Below, piece by piece: positions 25,235-34,832 of a stretch of DNA of 64,000 nt; within the stretch, counting starts at the first letter, position 1; each line of letters opens with the position of its first letter. This DNA is from Arthrobacter sp. U41 (lineage in GTDB: Bacteria; Actinomycetota; Actinomycetes; Actinomycetales; Micrococcaceae). The notes below the pieces were generated by a model, which was not told the DNA's origin, did not search any database, and saw only the letters and a program-made list of their open reading frames with translations. The position numbers and the translations under genes are program-made. The stretch covers positions 2,108,001 to 2,172,000 of the forward strand of contig NZ_CP015732.1 in assembly GCF_001750145.1 (NCBI RefSeq), read 5' to 3'.

Positions 25235-26290
25235 ATGAAAGCAGCACGATTCCATGCCCGTGAGGACCTCCGGATCGAAGACATCCCGGAGCCGGAGCTG
25301 CGGCCCGGAGCGGTGAAAATCGCCGTCGCCTGGTGCGGGATCTGCGGCACGGACCTCCACGAATTCCTGGAAGGGCCGATCTTCACCCCGCCGCCCGGTC
25401 ACCCCCACGGGCTGTCCCACGAGGCCGCCCCCGTCACCCTGGGACACGAGTTCTCCGGCACCGTCGAGGAACTGGGGGAGGGAGTCACCGGCCTCGCCAT
25501 CGGAGACAGCGTGGTGGTGGAGCCCTATATCGTCTGCAATGAATGCGGTCCCTGCCTCAGCGGCCACTACAACCTGTGCACCAAGCTGGGCTTCATCGGC
25601 CTGGCGGGCGGCGGCGGGGGCCTGAGCGAGACGATCGTCGTCGACTCCCGGTGGGTGCACCCCGTCGGCGATATCCCGCTGGATGAAGCCGCCCTCATCG
25701 AACCGCTGGCTGTGGCCTATCACGCCGTCGGCCGCAGTGGCGTCAAAGCCGGGGACGTCGCCGTCGTCGGCGGTGCCGGCCCCATCGGTTTGCTGACCGC
25801 GGCAGTCCTCAAGGGCCTTGGCGTCACCACGATCGTCACTGAGCTGTCGACGGCCCGGAAGGACAAAGCGGTTTCCTCGGGAGTCGCTGACCATGTTCTG
25901 GACCCGAGCTCCGACGACGTCACGGCGCGGGTGCTGGAACTGACGGAAGGAGCCGGGGCAAACGCGGCGTTCGAATGCGCCGGCGTGAATGCCGTGCTCG
26001 ATACGATGTTCGACGTCGTCAAGCCGGCCGGCGTCGTCGTCAACGTCTCGATCTGGGGACATCCGGCCACCGTCGACATGCAAAAGGTCGTCCTGAAGGA
26101 AATCGATCTGCGCGGCACCATCGCCTACTGCGGCGATCACGCGGCCGCGATCAAGCTTGTCCAGGAGGGAAAAGTCGACCTGAAGCCCTTCATCACGGGA
26201 AGAATCGCCCTGGATGATCTCGTGGACAAGGGCTTCGATACGCTGATCCACCACAACGACACCGCGGTGAAGATCATCGTCCACCCCTAG
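25235..26290 (+). CDS. Zinc-dependent 2,3-butanediol dehydrogenase-like alcohol dehydrogenase
   Basis: A 351-residue medium-chain dehydrogenase. Catalytic zinc ligands lie in WCGICGTDLHEF and LGHEFSG; structural zinc Cys in VCNECGPCLSGHYNLC; the nucleotide fold has VVGGAGPIGLLTAAVLKGLG. The insertion GPIFTPPPGHPHGLSHEAAPVTLGHEFSG is typical of the 2,3-butanediol/sorbitol dehydrogenase branch. ATG at 25235 follows GAAGGAA. It would oxidise a secondary alcohol or diol to a ketone with NAD+. It lies downstream of the FMO gene and upstream of the Old Yellow Enzyme gene on the same strand. Confidence 0.88.
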   Translation: MKAARFHAREDLRIEDIPEPELRPGAVKIAVAWCGICGTDLHEFLEGPIFTPPPGHPHGLSHEAAPVTLGHEFSGTVEELGEGVTGLAIGDSVVVEPYIVCNECGPCLSGHYNLCTKLGFIGLAGGGGGLSETIVVDSRWVHPVGDIPLDEAALIEPLAVAYHAVGRSGVKAGDVAVVGGAGPIGLLTAAVLKGLGVTTIVTELSTARKDKAVSSGVADHVLDPSSDDVTARVLELTEGAGANAAFECAGVNAVLDTMFDVVKPAGVVVNVSIWGHPATVDMQKVVLKEIDLRGTIAYCGDHAAAIKLVQEGKVDLKPFITGRIALDDLVDKGFDTLIHHNDTAVKIIVHP

Positions 26291-26372
26291 TGATTCGAGT
26301 CTCCTGAGGAATAGTTGCAGGCGCCGCGCAGTTGCCGCCAGAGAACCCAATCCCTGGTGAAAGGAACTGCGC

Positions 26373-27443
26373 ATGCTGTTTTCCCCGATTACTCTCGGCG
26401 AGCTGGAACTGCCCAACCGACTCGTGATGGCGCCGCTGACCCGCGTCCGCTCCGGCAAGGAGGGCATTCCCGGCCCGCTGGTTGTGGAGCACTACCGCCA
26501 GCGCGCGTCCCTCGGCCTGATCGTCAGTGAGGGCACCTACCCCAGCCACGCAGGCCGGGGGTTCCCGGGCCAGCCGGGCCTGGTGACCGAGGAGCAGCTT
26601 AAGGGCTGGGCCGATGTGACCGCCGCCGTGCACGCCGAGGGCGGCCGCATCTTCGCCCAGGTCATGCACGCGGGCCGGGTCACCCATGAGGCCACCAACG
26701 GTGGTCACCAGGTGGTGGCGCCCAGCGCCATCGCGATCGACGGCGAGACCCGCACCTACGAGGGGAAGCAGGCTTTCCCGGTTCCGCACGCCCTGACCGC
26801 CGAGGAACTGCCCGGCATCGTCCAGGAGTTCGTCACCGCGTCCCGCAACGCGGTCGGTGCCGGGTTCGACGGCGTGGAACTGCACTCCGCCAACGGCTAC
26901 CTGCTGCACGAATTCCTGGCACCGTCCGCCAACCAGCGCGACGACATCTACGGCGGCTCGCCGGAGAACCGCGCCCGCTTCGTCATCGAAGTGACCCGGG
27001 CCGTGGTGGACGCCATTGGTGCCGACCGCGTCGGCATCCGCATCTCGCCCGAGCACAACGTCCAGGGCGCGCTGGAGCTCGACGCCGCCGACGTCCGGGA
27101 GACCTACGGGATCCTGGTGGATGCCCTGGCGCCACTGAACCTCGCCTACCTGAGCGTGCTGCACAAGGAGCCGACGAGTGAACTCGTGCAGGAGCTGCGT
27201 GCCCGGTTCCACGGCACGTTCCTGCTGAACACCGGCTTCGGTGTCGTCACCACCCGCGAGGAGGCCACCGCGATTGTTGCGGACGGCCACGCAGACGCCG
27301 TCGTGGTCGGGCGCCCGGCGATCGCCAACCCGGACCTGGTCCGCCGCTGGCGTGAAGGACTTCCGACCAATGTGGCCGACCCTGCCACTTTCTACACCGA
27401 CGACGCCAAGGGCTACACCGACTACCCGGTGTACCAGAACTAG
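26373..27443 (+). CDS. Old Yellow Enzyme-family alkene reductase
   Basis: A 356-residue FMN TIM-barrel. Landmarks are PNRLVMAPLTRVRS near the N-terminus, QVMHAGR, FDGVELHSANGYLLHEFLAPSANQRDDIYGGSPENRARF with the substrate-binding residues, and NTGFGVVTTREEATAIVADGHADAVVVGRPAIANPDLVRR for FMN phosphate binding. AAAGGA precedes the ATG. Family members (NemA, XenB, OPR) reduce activated C=C bonds or nitro groups with NAD(P)H. Last gene of the same-strand cluster that begins with the FMO. Confidence 0.9.
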   Translation: MLFSPITLGELELPNRLVMAPLTRVRSGKEGIPGPLVVEHYRQRASLGLIVSEGTYPSHAGRGFPGQPGLVTEEQLKGWADVTAAVHAEGGRIFAQVMHAGRVTHEATNGGHQVVAPSAIAIDGETRTYEGKQAFPVPHALTAEELPGIVQEFVTASRNAVGAGFDGVELHSANGYLLHEFLAPSANQRDDIYGGSPENRARFVIEVTRAVVDAIGADRVGIRISPEHNVQGALELDAADVRETYGILVDALAPLNLAYLSVLHKEPTSELVQELRARFHGTFLLNTGFGVVTTREEATAIVADGHADAVVVGRPAIANPDLVRRWREGLPTNVADPATFYTDDAKGYTDYPVYQN

Positions 27444-27487
27444 GGCAGCCAGCAGCCCGGAGCACCCACGCGGGCCAGCCGCGCGGC

Positions 27488-27663
27488 TGGACATGTCCCT
27501 CCGCGGCCACTCGCACCGCTGGACATGTCCCGCGGCAGCCACGAACAGTGGGCAGAACGCCATTCTGCCCACTGTTTGTGTTTAAGAATGAGCATGTCCC
27601 GTGCTGGCGGGCGCCAGGAATGGGCATGTCCCGTGGGTGGCAACGTGAAGGATGGGCATGTCC
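27488..27663. repeat. Cluster of five CATGTCC motifs around a long hairpin
   Basis: GGACATGTCC, itself a 10-bp palindrome, at 27488 and 27521; related GCATGTCCCG or GCATGTCC at 27592, 27623 and 27655. A perfect 14-bp-arm hairpin lies between the second and third. The cluster fills the gap between two convergent genes and is probably a dispersed intergenic repeat of this lineage. Confidence 0.55.
27544..27580. terminator. Bidirectional terminator-like hairpin
   Basis: AACAGTGGGCAGAA (27544-27557), 5-base loop, TTCTGCCCACTGTT (27563-27576), then TGTGTTT. It lies between convergent genes; arms are perfect. It may double as part of the surrounding repeat. Confidence 0.6.
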
Positions 27664-30600
27664 TACCGGGCGGCAGGCACCGAGCGCTGGCAGAGGCCGA
27701 TGAATCCGCCCAGCTGCTCCAGGCCCTCGGGATGCGCGGGAAGGTAGTTGGTCAGCTCGGGTGCGCGGACCACGACGGCGCGCCACTGGCCGCGCGAGAC
27801 CGCCACGTTGATCCGGTTGCGTGAGAGCAGGAATTCCATGCCGCGCGGCGCCTCGGCCACCGCCGAACAGGCCATGGACACGATCACCACGGCGGCTTCC
27901 TGGCCCTGGAACTTGTCCACGGTTCCCACCCGGACACCGGGGAGGTTCGCCCCGTCCAGGGCATCACGGATCACGTTGACCTGGGCGTTGTAGGCTGCCA
28001 CCACGAGAATGTCGGCTGCACCGAGCGGCCGGGTGACCTGCTCCGAATGCCAGGCCAGCCCCAGATGGCGCCGCACCTGTCGGACGACTTCGGCGGCTTC
28101 CTCGGTCGAGGACGTGACGTTGCTGCTGTGCTCCACCATGACGGTCTCGATCCCGGCGGGGACTCCCTCGAGCCTCCGGACGTCCGCAGCCGGAGCCGAG
28201 CGCAGCTTGCCCTCATAGGACAGCTCGGAGACGGCCCGGCACAGCTCTGTGGTCATCCGCCAGGAATCGGCCAGGAAATAGCCAAGCTCCGGCGGAAGCG
28301 TGGCATGACCGGCGGAAACCCAGCCCAAAGCTGACTCATCCACAGGTTCGGGGTGGGTGCCCTGGCTGACCTGCGGCAACTGCTGGGGATCACCGAGCAG
28401 CAGCAGCCGGCTGCTGGCCTGCGCCACGGCGAGGGTGTTGGCCAGGGAGAACTGGCCGGCCTCGTCGACCACCAGCAGGTCCAGCGATCCGGCCGGGACG
28501 GTGGCCCCCGTCATGGTCCACGCCGTCCCGCCGATGAGCGCCCCGCCGGCCGAGCCGAGCAGGCGCGCCACGTCCTTCGCCGAGCGCTGCCCCCAGGGGA
28601 GGGGTTCGGCGTGTTTCACGTCCTTGGCGACCAGGGCCGGATCGACGCCGGCCTTGGTTACGGCCGTCGTCAGCAGGTTCTCCACCACGGCATGGGACTG
28701 GCCGACAACGCCGATCTTCCAGCCCCGGGCAACCAGTCGGGCGATGACATGCGATCCCACGTGGGTTTTGCCGGTCCCGGGCGGCCCCTGGACTGCCAGG
28801 TAGGAGTGGTCCAGGGCTCCGACGGCCTCGGTGATCGCGTCAATGAACCGGTCGGGGCCCTCCCCGGGCGCGGGCAGTTGCCCCCCGGAGACAAACCGTG
28901 GCGGAACCCGGCGGATGATATCGAGCGCCGGATGGCGAGGGAACCGGGACGGGCTGGTCTGCAAACCCGCAGTGACGGCGGAGGCCAGCGCCGCCAGCGC
29001 GTCCTCGAGGCTCTTGGTCTGGATGGGTTGGTCTTCGGTCAGCGCAACGGGGACCTGGCGGTAGGGTTCGATGCCCTTGCGGAGTTTGTCGCGGATGATG
29101 ACGGTGTCCCTGCCGTCCTCGTGGCCCAGCTCCAGAACCTCGGTCCCGAACCACCCGCTGCGTCCGGTCCCGTTGATCCCCGCGCCCTCCAGCCCGGCCG
29201 GCAGCGGCGGCTCATACATGCGGAACCACGTGCTGCCCTCGCGGAGATCGGAGCCCGGACTGACCGTGCCGATCAGCTTGACCTTCCGCTCCGGGAGCTT
29301 GGCTCCGTCCTTCCACCAGTCCTCAAGTACCTCCGCGTCCTCGACGAGGAAAACGTTGCGGTCCTGCTGGTGATGGGTGTCGGGGCCGTTCTCGCAGCGG
29401 TCGAAATGCGCCCACCAGAAGGCCTTGCGCTCCCGGCGGTGGTAGCTGACCGCCGCCGCCAGCATCGAAACTGCCTTCCGGTCATCCTCTGACAGCCCGA
29501 CGCCGGCACCCGCCAGCCCGGCCAGCGCCACCTCCAGCGGGTCCAGGTCAGCGGAGCTTGGCGCTGTGTCCGCCCTGCCGCCGCCGGCAACCGCCCTGCC
29601 GCGGACGTCCCTGGCCGCGGCTGCGGACGTTGCCGTGGACGCGGCTGGGGAAGCGCCGCCCTCGCCCCCCGGTTCGATGCCGCGCTCCCGGGCCAGGCCC
29701 AGGAGCCAGTTCCGCAGCTTCAGCGTGGAGAGGCAGTCGTATTCGTTGTAGTCGGAAATCCCGGCGAGGATGCGGGCCGCTTCCTCGTGCCGCTCGTCGT
29801 CGCGCGCATCGCAGTAGTGGGCGTAGGCGACCACGGAGGCGCCGGCGTCTTTGACATCCCCGGTGCGAAGATTCGTCCCCATGTAGAGCGGTTCGAGTTT
29901 CTTGATGCTGTAGGAGTTCTCAGAGATCCGGATGCTGTTCCGGACGGTCTGGTAGAGGTCCACCAGGAGCCCTTCGCGCAGCCACTGGTCGACGATGTCT
30001 TCACCGGCGACGTGCAACACGGAGAGCTTCCGGAGCGCCGTCTTCTCGTAAGCGGCGTAGTGGTAGACGTGCATGTCCGGGTAGTCCTGCCGGCGTTTTT
30101 CCACGTAGTCGAGGAAATCGAGGAAGGCCTGTTTCTCGGCGTCCCGGCTGTGCGCCCAGAACGGCCGGAACACCCCCGGGTCGCCGGGGCCCGTCGGTGC
30201 CTCGATGACGCCGAACAGGTACTCCAGTCCCCAGACTCCGGTGGTGCTTTCCTGCCACAGCGGATCGCCCTCGAAGTCGAAGAAGATGTCGCCGGCGCTG
30301 GGCGGGGGCAGCTCCGCCAGGGAATTGTCCGGGACCACCCGGTAGCTGATGGTGTGTTCGGTTCCGTCATTGAGGTACCGGACGCCGCCGTCGGAAGCGC
30401 CGGTCCCGCTCTGCATCCGGGCCTGGTCCCGGAGGCGCAGCAGTGCCGCGTTCGCGCCGGGCAGCCGGGCTTCCGCGAGTTCCTTGACCGTATAAATGTT
30501 CCGTCCATGGAGTGCTTTGCGCTGGGCCGAATTCATCCGCGCCACGAGCAGCAGATCATCGGTGGCCACGACCTGCTCCTGGCAGTAGTCGCAGCGGCCA

Positions 30601-31328
30601 CAGGCGCTGAGCCCGGGCGAACCCCACTGCACGGTGCCGGGCTGTGCCAGATGGGAGGAGGTCAGCGCCAGGAACCGGTCCCGCCGCTCACGGAAGACCG
30701 GCAGGATCTCCGAGAGTTTGTGGTGGCTGCGGACGTAGTCGAAGCCTCCACCCGGGAGCGGGACCGTGGCGCCGAGGACCAGGGTCACGGCCGGGGCTGG
30801 TGTGATCCCGGCTTTCAGCAGCTGATCGCCGTAGGCGGCCAGCTGGAGCAGCGCGCTCACCTTTGCGTGGCGGGCCAGTTTGGTGTCGAACACCGCGTAG
30901 CTGCCGTCGGCCTGCCGGACCAGGAAGTCGGAGCGTCCGTGGAACTGGCCGTCGAAGAAGGCGGCCTGGAACACCACGTCGGCGCCGGAGCGCAGCGCGT
31001 CGAGGGATTCCCGGTGTTTGGCCAGCAGGGTGGCACGGTCCATGGTTTGGGCCGGTTCGACGTCGTACACGCCGCGTCGGGCGGCCGGATCCCAGGGCCC
31101 GAACTCCGCGACGAAACCGTCGAGGACCTTGTGTTCGTGCAGGTCTCCCAGCACGGCCGCATGCTGGAGCATCTCGTCGTTGTCGAAGACAGCCTTGGGG
31201 GACCGGCCCAGCTTCTCGTCGAGCTTCCGGAGCAGCTGGTACTCACAACTGGCCGCGATCACGAGGTCGCTCGCGGAGAAAACCAGATCCTGCACGGAAC
31301 CCGGCATTTCCGGTTCAAGAAAAAACAC
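27663..31328 (-). CDS. TM0106-type RecB-like nuclease / DNA2-NAM7-like helicase
   Basis: A 1221-residue multidomain protein. Residues ~1-290 are a RecB-like nuclease region (FHGRSDFLVRQADGSYAVFDTKLARHAK; later Cys cluster SACGRCDYCQ). Residues ~350-560 are a DEDD RNase H-like exonuclease (IFFDFEGDPLW, YHYAAYEKTALRKL, SDYNEYDCLSTLKL). From ~845 follows a superfamily 1 helicase: VQGPPGTGKTHVGSHV, LLVVDEAGQFS, LLLLGDPQQLPQV, VGTVDKFQGQEAAVVIVS and RINVAVSRG. GTG at 31328 is chosen because GGGGG precedes it and homologues begin near there; the frame runs open to 31427. It is monocistronic. A role in DNA or RNA end processing is likely but undetermined. Confidence 0.87.
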   Translation of the reverse strand: MFFLEPEMPGSVQDLVFSASDLVIAASCEYQLLRKLDEKLGRSPKAVFDNDEMLQHAAVLGDLHEHKVLDGFVAEFGPWDPAARRGVYDVEPAQTMDRATLLAKHRESLDALRSGADVVFQAAFFDGQFHGRSDFLVRQADGSYAVFDTKLARHAKVSALLQLAAYGDQLLKAGITPAPAVTLVLGATVPLPGGGFDYVRSHHKLSEILPVFRERRDRFLALTSSHLAQPGTVQWGSPGLSACGRCDYCQEQVVATDDLLLVARMNSAQRKALHGRNIYTVKELAEARLPGANAALLRLRDQARMQSGTGASDGGVRYLNDGTEHTISYRVVPDNSLAELPPPSAGDIFFDFEGDPLWQESTTGVWGLEYLFGVIEAPTGPGDPGVFRPFWAHSRDAEKQAFLDFLDYVEKRRQDYPDMHVYHYAAYEKTALRKLSVLHVAGEDIVDQWLREGLLVDLYQTVRNSIRISENSYSIKKLEPLYMGTNLRTGDVKDAGASVVAYAHYCDARDDERHEEAARILAGISDYNEYDCLSTLKLRNWLLGLARERGIEPGGEGGASPAASTATSAAAARDVRGRAVAGGGRADTAPSSADLDPLEVALAGLAGAGVGLSEDDRKAVSMLAAAVSYHRRERKAFWWAHFDRCENGPDTHHQQDRNVFLVEDAEVLEDWWKDGAKLPERKVKLIGTVSPGSDLREGSTWFRMYEPPLPAGLEGAGINGTGRSGWFGTEVLELGHEDGRDTVIIRDKLRKGIEPYRQVPVALTEDQPIQTKSLEDALAALASAVTAGLQTSPSRFPRHPALDIIRRVPPRFVSGGQLPAPGEGPDRFIDAITEAVGALDHSYLAVQGPPGTGKTHVGSHVIARLVARGWKIGVVGQSHAVVENLLTTAVTKAGVDPALVAKDVKHAEPLPWGQRSAKDVARLLGSAGGALIGGTAWTMTGATVPAGSLDLLVVDEAGQFSLANTLAVAQASSRLLLLGDPQQLPQVSQGTHPEPVDESALGWVSAGHATLPPELGYFLADSWRMTTELCRAVSELSYEGKLRSAPAADVRRLEGVPAGIETVMVEHSSNVTSSTEEAAEVVRQVRRHLGLAWHSEQVTRPLGAADILVVAAYNAQVNVIRDALDGANLPGVRVGTVDKFQGQEAAVVIVSMACSAVAEAPRGMEFLLSRNRINVAVSRGQWRAVVVRAPELTNYLPAHPEGLEQLGGFIGLCQRSVPAAR

Positions 31329-31492
31329 TGTGCCCCCGATGTTGATGGCCTGCGGTATGTCCGGCTCGGACGTGCCGCCAGCGCAGCCTTGCCGTCTGTT
31401 CTTCAAGCTATCAAAGCCCCCTGACAATCCTGCGGGCCTGCCGGTGGAACGGGCTGGTTCCTGTCGGCGGCGCGGCGTATGGTCTGAAGATC

Positions 31493-32095
31493 ATGACCGA
31501 ACAGCAACCTTTCGAACTGGTCCAGCGCTACCAGGGTTTCGAGTTGCGCCGCTATCCCGCGCACGTGGTGGCCGAGGTGCAGGTCAACGCGACATTCGAC
31601 CGGGCCGGTAACGCGGCTTTCCGGCACCTCTTCAACTACATCAGTGGCAGCAACTCCGCCCGGCAATCGGTGGCGATGACCGCCCCGGTGGTGCAGCAGC
31701 CCGGCCCGTCCCAGAAGCTGGCCATGACGGCCCCGGTTCTGCAGAGCGGATCCCTGACCAGGGGAGGGGACACCGCGGACTTCACCGTTGCCTTTGTCCT
31801 GCCGGCGGGAATGACCGCGGAGACCGCCCCGGTCCCGACGAATCCGGACGTCAGGATCCGGACCGTGCCGGGCTCCCTTGCCGCCGCCCTTGGCTTCTCC
31901 GGCGGCGGATCGGAGAGCGCCTTCAGGAAACGGAACCAGGAACTGCAGGCCGCTCTGACCACCGCCGGGCTGACCGCCGTCGGGCCCCCACGGTTCGCCC
32001 GTTTTGATCCGCCCTTCAAACCGTGGTTCCTGCGCCGCAACGAAGTCCTCCAGGACCTCGTGCAGCTCCGCCCCGATTCCGGCGCCACCGGCTAA
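31493..32095 (+). CDS. SOUL heme-binding family protein
   Basis: A 200-residue SOUL/HBP-fold protein: FELVQRYQGFELRRYPAHVVAEVQV at the start, FRHLFNYISGSN, the repeated SVAMTAPV and LAMTAPV strand motifs, and a closing PWFLRRNEVLQDL. No signal peptide. The animal homologues bind haem; residues for this are not conserved in bacterial members, so the ligand is unknown. Divergent from the nuclease-helicase gene; the Tex gene follows 26 bases later. Confidence 0.87.
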   Translation: MTEQQPFELVQRYQGFELRRYPAHVVAEVQVNATFDRAGNAAFRHLFNYISGSNSARQSVAMTAPVVQQPGPSQKLAMTAPVLQSGSLTRGGDTADFTVAFVLPAGMTAETAPVPTNPDVRIRTVPGSLAAALGFSGGGSESAFRKRNQELQAALTTAGLTAVGPPRFARFDPPFKPWFLRRNEVLQDLVQLRPDSGATG

Positions 32096-32121
32096 AGTCC
32101 CCGGTAGGGCAAAATGGCAGG

Positions 32122-34674
32122 GTGACCCAACTCCCGCAGCGCCCCGCCAGTTCAGCCTCCGCACCGCCGCCCAGGACCCCGTCCCTAGGGACGCCCTCGG
32201 TGAAAACCCCGGGTCCGCACACGCAGGAGTCCGGCATCGCCGCCCAGATCGCCGCCGAGCTCGGCGTGCAGGCCTGGCAGGTGAAAGCGGCCGTGGACCT
32301 GCTCGACGCCGGGTCCACCGTGCCGTTCATCGCCCGGTACCGCAAGGAGGCCACCGGGACGCTGGACGACACCCAGCTCCGCGAACTGGAGGAGCGGCTG
32401 CGCTACCTCCGCGAGCTGGAGGACCGCCGCCGGACCATCCTGGAGGCGATCGCCGCACAAGGTGCACTGACCCCGGAACTGCAGGCCGCCGTCGTCGGCG
32501 CCGACACGAAGTCCCGGCTGGAGGACATCTACCTGCCGTTCAAGACCAAGCGGCGGACCAAGGCGCAGATCGCCCGCGAGGCCGGGCTGGAGCCGCTTGC
32601 CGACGCCCTGCTGAAGCGGCCCGAGCTGGATCCGGACCGCGAAGCCGCCAGGTACCTCAACGCCGATCACGCCATTGACGATGCCGCCGCGGCGCTCGCC
32701 GGCGCCCGTTCGATCCTGGTGGAACGCGTCGCCCAGGACGCCGACCTGGCCGCGACGCTGCGGGAGCGGCTCTGGACCCAAGGCCGGATGGTCTCCCGGG
32801 TGAAGAAGGGCAAAGACGCCGAGGGGCAGAAGTTCAAGGACTATTTCGAGTTCTCCCAGCAACCGTCCGGGATGCCCTCGCACCGCGTGCTGGCGCTGCT
32901 GCGCGGCGAAAAAGACGGGGTGCTGGAGCTGGATCTCGCCGAGGCTGAACCGAACGACGACGCCGCCCTGGCCGCCGCGCGGGGCCGGTACGAAGCCGCC
33001 GTGGCCCGGTTCCTCGGGGTCGCCGACCGCGGCCGGCCCGCCGACGCGTGGCTGCTGCAGACCGCCCAGCTCGCCTGGCGCTCGCGGGTGCTGGCGCGGC
33101 TCACGGCCGACCTGCGCAGTCGGATGTTCGCTGCCGCCGAGGACGAGGCCGTCCGGGTCTTCGCGGCCAACCTCCGGGACGTGCTCCTCGCGGCGCCGGC
33201 CGGGAACCGCGCCACCCTTGGCCTGGACCCGGGACTGCGCACCGGAGTGAAGGTCGCGGTGGTGGACGGCACCGGCAAGGTGGTTGCGACCGACACGATC
33301 TACCCGCACGCGACGGCCCGGAAATGGGACGAGGCGCTGCGGACCCTGGTGGACCTGGCGCGCAAGCACGATGTCGAGCTCGTCGCCATCGGCAACGGCA
33401 CCGCCTCACGCGAGACCGACAAACTCGCCGCGGAGCTGCTCAAGCAGCTCGCGGCATCCGGCGCCGACGCTTCGAAAGCCGGTGCCGACGCTGCGAAAGC
33501 CGGCGCCAAACCGCAGAAGATCGTGGTCTCCGAGGCCGGGGCCTCGGTGTATTCGGCCTCGGCGCTGGCCGCCGCGGAACTGCCCGGCATGGATGTGTCC
33601 CTGCGCGGGGCCGTGTCCATCGCGCGGCGGCTGCAGGACCCGCTCGCGGAGCTGGTCAAGATCGAACCGAAGTCGATCGGCGTCGGGCAGTACCAGCACG
33701 ACGTCACCGCGGCCAAACTGGACCGCAGTCTCGATGCCGTCGTCGAGGACTGTGTGAATGCCGTCGGTGTCGACGTCAACACCGCCTCCCCGGCGCTGCT
33801 GAGCCGCGTCGCCGGCGTCGGGCCGCTGCTGAGTGAGAACATCGTCGCGTACCGGAATGAGCACGGCCCGTTCCACAAACGCAGCGAGCTGAAAAAGGTG
33901 CCGCGGCTCGGTGCCAAGGCGTTCGAACAGTGCGCCGGCTTCCTGCGGATCACCGGGGGAGCGGAACCGCTGGACGCCTCCAGCGTGCACCCGGAGGCGT
34001 ACCCGGTGGCGCGGAAGATCAAAGCCGCCGCCGGCGGGCAGGGACCGGCCGCGGGGAGCTTTGCCACCTTGAATCCGCAGGACTTCGTCGACGGCTCCTT
34101 CGGCCTGCCCACCGTGCAGGACATCATCGCCGAGCTTGAGAAGCCCGGCCGTGACCCGCGTCCGGCCTTTGCCGCGGCGACGTTCTCGGAGGGCATCGAG
34201 AAGATCTCGGACCTCAGACCCGGGATGGTGCTGGAAGGGACCGTCACCAACGTCGCGGCGTTCGGCGCGTTTGTCGACGTCGGGGTCCACCAGGATGGCC
34301 TGGTGCACGTCTCCGCGCTGGCCAACCGCTTCGTCTCCGATCCGCGTGAAGTGGTCAAATCCGGCCAGGTGGTGCGGGTCAAGGTGCTGGAGGCCGATCC
34401 GGAACGGAAGCGGATCTCGCTGACGCTGCGGCTCGACGACGAACCCGCCGCGCCCGACGAACCCGCCGCGCCCGGCGGACGGGCCGCCCCCGGCGGCCGT
34501 GCGGAGCCGCGGCCGGACCGTCCGGCCCGCCAGGCGCCCTCGCAGCAGCCCTCAAAAAAGCCCGCACCCGACCGGCGGACGCCCGCCCGGCAGCCGCAGA
34601 AGCCGACGCCGGCCGCCGCACCAGCCAACACGGCGATGGCGGAGGCGCTGCGGAAAGCCGGACTCGGACGGTAG
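32122..34674 (+). CDS. tex: Tex, S1-domain RNA-binding transcription accessory protein
   Basis: An 850-residue Tex homologue. After a ~30-residue Pro/Ser/Thr lead come the helical Tex N-domain (VPFIARYRKEATGTLDDTQLRELEERL), the YqgF RNase H-like domain (TLGLDPGLRTGVKVAVVDGTG), helix-hairpin-helix repeats (VNTASPALLSRVAGVGPLLSENIV) and an S1 domain at ~690-770 (GMVLEGTVTNVAAFGAFVDVGVHQDGLVHVS). GTG at 32122 is chosen because the frame upstream overlaps the SOUL gene. The last ~75 residues form a Pro/Ala/Arg-rich tail. A 33-base Ala/Lys/Gly stretch near residue 455 (ASGADASKAGADAAKAGAKP) is repetitive and may be length-variable. Tex affects transcription and RNA stability in other bacteria. Confidence 0.92.
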   Translation: MTQLPQRPASSASAPPPRTPSLGTPSVKTPGPHTQESGIAAQIAAELGVQAWQVKAAVDLLDAGSTVPFIARYRKEATGTLDDTQLRELEERLRYLRELEDRRRTILEAIAAQGALTPELQAAVVGADTKSRLEDIYLPFKTKRRTKAQIAREAGLEPLADALLKRPELDPDREAARYLNADHAIDDAAAALAGARSILVERVAQDADLAATLRERLWTQGRMVSRVKKGKDAEGQKFKDYFEFSQQPSGMPSHRVLALLRGEKDGVLELDLAEAEPNDDAALAAARGRYEAAVARFLGVADRGRPADAWLLQTAQLAWRSRVLARLTADLRSRMFAAAEDEAVRVFAANLRDVLLAAPAGNRATLGLDPGLRTGVKVAVVDGTGKVVATDTIYPHATARKWDEALRTLVDLARKHDVELVAIGNGTASRETDKLAAELLKQLAASGADASKAGADAAKAGAKPQKIVVSEAGASVYSASALAAAELPGMDVSLRGAVSIARRLQDPLAELVKIEPKSIGVGQYQHDVTAAKLDRSLDAVVEDCVNAVGVDVNTASPALLSRVAGVGPLLSENIVAYRNEHGPFHKRSELKKVPRLGAKAFEQCAGFLRITGGAEPLDASSVHPEAYPVARKIKAAAGGQGPAAGSFATLNPQDFVDGSFGLPTVQDIIAELEKPGRDPRPAFAAATFSEGIEKISDLRPGMVLEGTVTNVAAFGAFVDVGVHQDGLVHVSALANRFVSDPREVVKSGQVVRVKVLEADPERKRISLTLRLDDEPAAPDEPAAPGGRAAPGGRAEPRPDRPARQAPSQQPSKKPAPDRRTPARQPQKPTPAAAPANTAMAEALRKAGLGR

Positions 34675-34702
34675 GCCGCGACCGCTTGTCGCGGACTTCC
34701 TA
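34671..34702 (+). terminator. Hairpin after tex, weak terminator candidate
   Basis: CCGCGAC (34676-34682) pairs with GTCGCGG (34688-34694); outer GTAGG and CCTAC extend it with a bulge. No T run follows, so this may be only a 3' stabilising hairpin. Confidence 0.35.
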
Positions 34703-34832
34703 CCGTTCGGCGCACAAATAGTACGGTTGCTGACGATTTGCACCATGATTGCCGGAGGTAACGGCCGAAATTGGAGCCGTTTGCCTCAATGCCACTGGGA
34801 CACCGACGTCTTCGACAAGCAATGGAGCAATT

